DNA from: Flavobacteriales bacterium CG_4_9_14_3_um_filter_32_8
GTDB taxonomy: Bacteria > Bacteroidota > Bacteroidia > Flavobacteriales_E > Vicingaceae
Direction of reading: 5' to 3'
Length of the DNA stretch: 7,107 nucleotides
Assembly (NCBI GenBank): GCA_002790175.1
Contig: PFUQ01000099.1
Coordinates: forward strand, 1-7,107
Shown here: piece after piece, positions 4,395-7,107 of the stretch
Layout of the letters: each line of letters starts with the position of its first letter
Numbering within the stretch: position 1 is the first letter of the stretch
The notes under the pieces: generated by a model
Told to the model about the DNA's origin: nothing
The model's input: only the letters and a program-made list of their open reading frames with translations
Databases searched by the model: none
Position numbers and translations under genes: made by a program

Positions 4395-6815
4395 ATGAGT
4401 AACGATAGTGCTATTAAAACATCAGAAACTAAATTTACAAAAGATAATTTCAAAAAAACTATTTTGGAAGACTATCGTTTGGTATTTATGAGTCGTGAAA
4501 CTTCTTATTTAGGGCGAAAAGAAGTGTTAACAGGAAAAGCTAAATTCGGGATTTTTGGGGATGGTAAAGAATTGCCTCAAGTAGCTTTGGCAAAACAATT
4601 TCGCGATGGCGATTTTAGATCGGGATATTATCGTGATCAAACGTTAATGATGGCTATTGGACAATTAACGATACAAGAATTTTTTGCACAATTGTATGCT
4701 CATACCGATTTAAAAGCAGATCCTTCTTCTGGTGGACGCTCCATGACTGGTCATTTTGGTACTAGAAGTTTAAATGAGGATGGAACATGGAAAGATTTAA
4801 TGAAGATGAAAAATTCCTCTTCAGATATTTCTCCAACTGCTGGACAAATGTCACGTTTAGTTGGCTTGGGGTTAGCTTCTAAAGTTTATCGAAATGATAA
4901 AAAATTAGCTTCGTTTACTAAATTTTCTAATAAAGGAAATGAAGTTGCTTTTGGAACAATTGGTGATGCAAGCACCAGCGAAGGACCTTTTTGGGAATCG
5001 ATAAATGCTATTGGCGTTTTACAAGTTCCAGTGGTAATGTCTATATGGGACGATGGTTACGGAATTTCTGTTCCCAATAAATATCAAACAACCAAAGAAA
5101 ATATTTCAGAAGTTTTAAAAGGTTTTCAACGTGATAAAGATAAAAATAACGGATACGAAATATTTAAAGTAAAAGCATGGGATTATCCTGCTTTGGTTGA
5201 GACGTATGAAAAGGCTACTAAAATTGCTCGTGAAGAACATTGTCCAGTAATTGTTCATGTTGTTGAGGTAACGCAACCACAAGGACATTCTACTTCTGGT
5301 TCTCACGAACGTTATAAATCGAAAGAAAGATTAGCTTGGGAAACTGAATATTGTTGTGTAAAAAAATTTAAAGAATGGATAGAAGCTAACAATATAGCCA
5401 CAAAAGAAGAATTAGATGCACTAGAGACAGAGGGGAAAAAGGAAGTGAATACGATAAAAAAGAGAGCATGGGACGCTTACCTCCAGCCAATTCTATCAGA
5501 ACAAAATGAGGTAATCACATCCATTGAAAAAATTGCTGCAATAAGCACAAATGCAGCTTTCATTTCTCCATTATTAGTTGCTTTGAAAGGAAACACAATT
5601 CCCAATAGAAAAGATATTATTTCTACTGCAAAAAAAGTAATGCGAATAGTACGAACAGAAAATATTACAGAAAAAAAGCGACTAACAGATTGGTTGATAA
5701 CTTCTGAAAAAGCAAACTATGAAAGATACAGTTCTACCTTATATTCAGAATTTAAAACTTCTCCAATGCTTGTGGAGGCAATATCTCCAATATTAACAGA
5801 CCAACTAGAAGATGGTAGAGTCGTTGTTAGAAATAATTTTGATAAATTGCTGGAAAAATATCCTGAACTATTAATTTTTGGAGAAGATGCTGGAAAAATT
5901 GGTGGAGTTAATCAAGGGTTGGAAGGGCTACAAGATAAATATGGAGAACACCGAGTTTTTGATACTGGAATTAGAGAAAATACTATTATTGGTCAAGGAA
6001 TAGGAATGGCACTGAGAGGACTTCGCCCCATTGCTGAAATACAATATTTAGATTACATCTTGTATTGTATTCAAATTATGAGTGATGATTTAGCGAGTTT
6101 GCAATACAGAACTAAAGGTGGACAAAAAGCTCCTTTAATTATTCGTACGCGTGGTCATCGACTGGAAGGAATTTGGCACTCGGGTTCACCCATGGGTATT
6201 ATTATCAATGCGGTACGAGGAATGCATGTTTGTGTGCCACGAAACTTAACCGATGCAGCTGGATTTTACAATACGTTAATGCAAGGTGATGATCCAGCCA
6301 TTGTTATTGAACCTTTAAACGGATATCGCACGAAAGAAAAAATGCCAATCAATTTAGGTGAGTTTACAATTCCTTTGGGTATTCCAGAAGTGTTAACGGA
6401 AGGAACAGACATCACTATTGTTTCTTATGGTTCTACTTGTAACATTGTTTTACAAGTGGTTGCTCAATTACAGGAAGTAGGAATTTCTGCCGAATTAATA
6501 GATGTAAAAACGTTATTACCTTTTGATATCAACCATCGAATTGTAGCATCTTTAACTAAAACAAACCGTTTATTAATCGTTGATGAAGATGTTCCAGGAG
6601 GTGCTTCAGCATTTATTTTAAATGAAATTTTAGTAAAACAAAAAGGTTATTATCAGTTAGATGCAGAGCCAATTACCTTAACATCAAAAGCACATCGACC
6701 TGCTTATGGAACGGACGGTGATTATTTTTCATCACCCAATGCCGAAGAAATTTTCGATACTGCTTATGCAATGATGAATGAGGGGGATGAAATAAAATAT
6801 CCTAAAATTTATTGA
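4395..6815 (+). CDS. Fused alpha/beta 2-oxoacid dehydrogenase E1 component (ThDP-dependent)
   Basis: This cytosolic enzyme decarboxylates a 2-oxoacid with thiamine diphosphate and passes the acyl group to the lipoyl domain of an E2 partner; it is probably of the branched-chain (2-oxoisovalerate) type, though the substrate cannot be fixed from sequence. It is 806 residues with both E1 subunits in one chain. The alpha part (about 20-310) has FRSGYYRDQT, GHFGTRS, the ThDP/Mg region IGDASTSEG (189-197) to WDDGYGISV (218-226), and HSTSGSHERYKS (298-309) as the phosphorylation-loop-like segment. A helical linker of about 160 residues follows. The beta part (about 475-800) has FGEDAGKIGGVNQGL (495-509), the likely catalytic Glu528 in DTGIREN, EIQYLDY (548-554), then a transketolase C-terminal domain with LIDVKTLLPFD and VDEDVPGGASAF. 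The usual GDG...NN motif reads GDA...DD. The linker makes it longer than Bacteroidota fusions of about 660-700 residues. No E2 or E3 gene is in the window. The gene stands alone with its own candidate promoter and terminator. Confidence 0.92.
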   Translation: MSNDSAIKTSETKFTKDNFKKTILEDYRLVFMSRETSYLGRKEVLTGKAKFGIFGDGKELPQVALAKQFRDGDFRSGYYRDQTLMMAIGQLTIQEFFAQLYAHTDLKADPSSGGRSMTGHFGTRSLNEDGTWKDLMKMKNSSSDISPTAGQMSRLVGLGLASKVYRNDKKLASFTKFSNKGNEVAFGTIGDASTSEGPFWESINAIGVLQVPVVMSIWDDGYGISVPNKYQTTKENISEVLKGFQRDKDKNNGYEIFKVKAWDYPALVETYEKATKIAREEHCPVIVHVVEVTQPQGHSTSGSHERYKSKERLAWETEYCCVKKFKEWIEANNIATKEELDALETEGKKEVNTIKKRAWDAYLQPILSEQNEVITSIEKIAAISTNAAFISPLLVALKGNTIPNRKDIISTAKKVMRIVRTENITEKKRLTDWLITSEKANYERYSSTLYSEFKTSPMLVEAISPILTDQLEDGRVVVRNNFDKLLEKYPELLIFGEDAGKIGGVNQGLEGLQDKYGEHRVFDTGIRENTIIGQGIGMALRGLRPIAEIQYLDYILYCIQIMSDDLASLQYRTKGGQKAPLIIRTRGHRLEGIWHSGSPMGIIINAVRGMHVCVPRNLTDAAGFYNTLMQGDDPAIVIEPLNGYRTKEKMPINLGEFTIPLGIPEVLTEGTDITIVSYGSTCNIVLQVVAQLQEVGISAELIDVKTLLPFDINHRIVASLTKTNRLLIVDEDVPGGASAFILNEILVKQKGYYQLDAEPITLTSKAHRPAYGTDGDYFSSPNAEEIFDTAYAMMNEGDEIKYPKIY

Positions 6816-6819
6816 TAAA

Positions 6820-6856
6820 AAAACTCCTCCAAAGTTTAAAATTAAGGAGGAGTTTT
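6820..6856. terminator. Bidirectional intrinsic terminator between the E1 gene and the T9SS cargo gene
   Basis: An 11-bp perfect stem, AAAACTCCTCC (6820-6830) with GGAGGAGTTTT (6846-6856), encloses a 15-nt AT-rich loop. The plus-strand arm ends in TTTTAGTTTTT. On the minus strand the matching arm runs into seven or more T residues. It begins 4 nt after the E1 stop and lies 11 nt from the stop of the convergent gene, so it serves both. Confidence 0.88.
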
Positions 6857-6867
6857 AGTTTTTAAAT

Positions 6868-7107
6868 TTATTGTTTTACCCATTTTTGAGTAGCTATTGT
6901 TTTTTGATTATCTTTTAACGCAATAAAATAAATACCAGTAGATAAGTCATACGTGTTTACTGTTGTCTTACCTGATCTTAGTTCTTTTATTAGCTCTAAT
7001 TTGCCAGTAGTGTTATATATCTCTATTTTTAAATTATCTAATTTTTTACCAAAGTAATCAATTGTTAATTCATTGATTGAAGGGTTAGGATATACATTTA
7101 TTTTGAT
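6868..7107 (-). CDS. T9SS type A sorting-domain protein, C-terminal fragment
   Basis: The last 79 residues of a larger protein whose body lies beyond the right edge; the frame is open at the edge with no start. The fragment is a typical T9SS sorting domain: INVYPNPSINELTIDY at its beginning, IEIYNTTGK in the middle, YDLSTGIYFIAL near the end, and a final basic segment QKWVKQ before TAA. Such domains direct passage through the outer membrane by the type IX system, after which they are normally cleaved off. Nothing can be said about the cargo domain. It converges on the E1 gene and shares its terminator. The sorting domain differs in sequence from that of the M1 peptidase, so the two are not a recent duplication. 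Confidence 0.93.
   Translation of the reverse strand: MKINVYPNPSINELTIDYFGKKLDNLKIEIYNTTGKLELIKELRSGKTTVNTYDLSTGIYFIALKDNQKTIATQKWVKQ

Noticed and set aside
5115..5306. 63-codon open frame on the minus strand opposite the E1 gene
   Set aside because: It is antisense within a conserved domain of the E1 enzyme and has no supporting features.
6846..6852. GGAGGAG as a strong Shine-Dalgarno site
   Set aside because: It is the right arm of the terminator stem, and no start codon for a plausible gene follows on the plus strand.

Overview
The window looks like a chromosomal segment from a low-GC, AT-rich member of the Bacteroidota, most likely Flavobacteriia or a related class. Three things point there: two gene products end in type IX secretion (T9SS) C-terminal sorting domains, upstream regions carry Bacteroidota-style -7 boxes (TAnnTTTG), and the gene order DUF1573 lipoprotein - yajC - ybbR - coaE is typical of the phylum. 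Shine-Dalgarno sequences are essentially absent, also as expected. No mobile element, CRISPR array, tRNA or rRNA was seen.

Layout. Positions 3-1466 (+) hold the 3' part of a secreted M1-family zinc metallopeptidase with a T9SS sorting domain; its 5' end lies outside the window. A -7 box at 1479-1486 then opens a tight four-gene operon at 1504-3920 (+): a DUF1573 lipoprotein, YajC (Sec accessory subunit), a YbbR-like membrane-anchored protein and CoaE (dephospho-CoA kinase, last step of CoA synthesis). ybbR and coaE both appear to start with TTG, and coaE overlaps the end of ybbR. The operon ends at a perfect 14-bp stem that overlaps the coaE stop codon and also serves the convergent small gene at 3941-4189 (-). 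That gene encodes ribosomal protein bTHX extended by a lysine/alanine/proline repeat tail like that of histone H1. A divergent intergenic region of about 205 bp, with a candidate promoter in each direction, separates it from a large gene at 4395-6815 (+). This encodes a fused alpha/beta thiamine-diphosphate-dependent 2-oxoacid dehydrogenase E1. A second hairpin (6820-6856) separates it from the convergent 3' end of another T9SS cargo gene (6868-7107, -), which runs off the right edge.

How the genes relate. The central operon mixes envelope functions (lipoprotein, Sec accessory, YbbR) with CoA synthesis. The E1 enzyme would feed acyl-CoA production and so consume CoA, but nothing in the sequence links it to coaE by regulation. 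The two T9SS cargo proteins are independent secreted products. I see no clearly novel multi-gene system. The points most worth a second look are the bTHX/H1-like tail architecture, the altered ThDP motif in the E1 fusion, the paired TTG starts, and the stop codon placed inside a bidirectional terminator.
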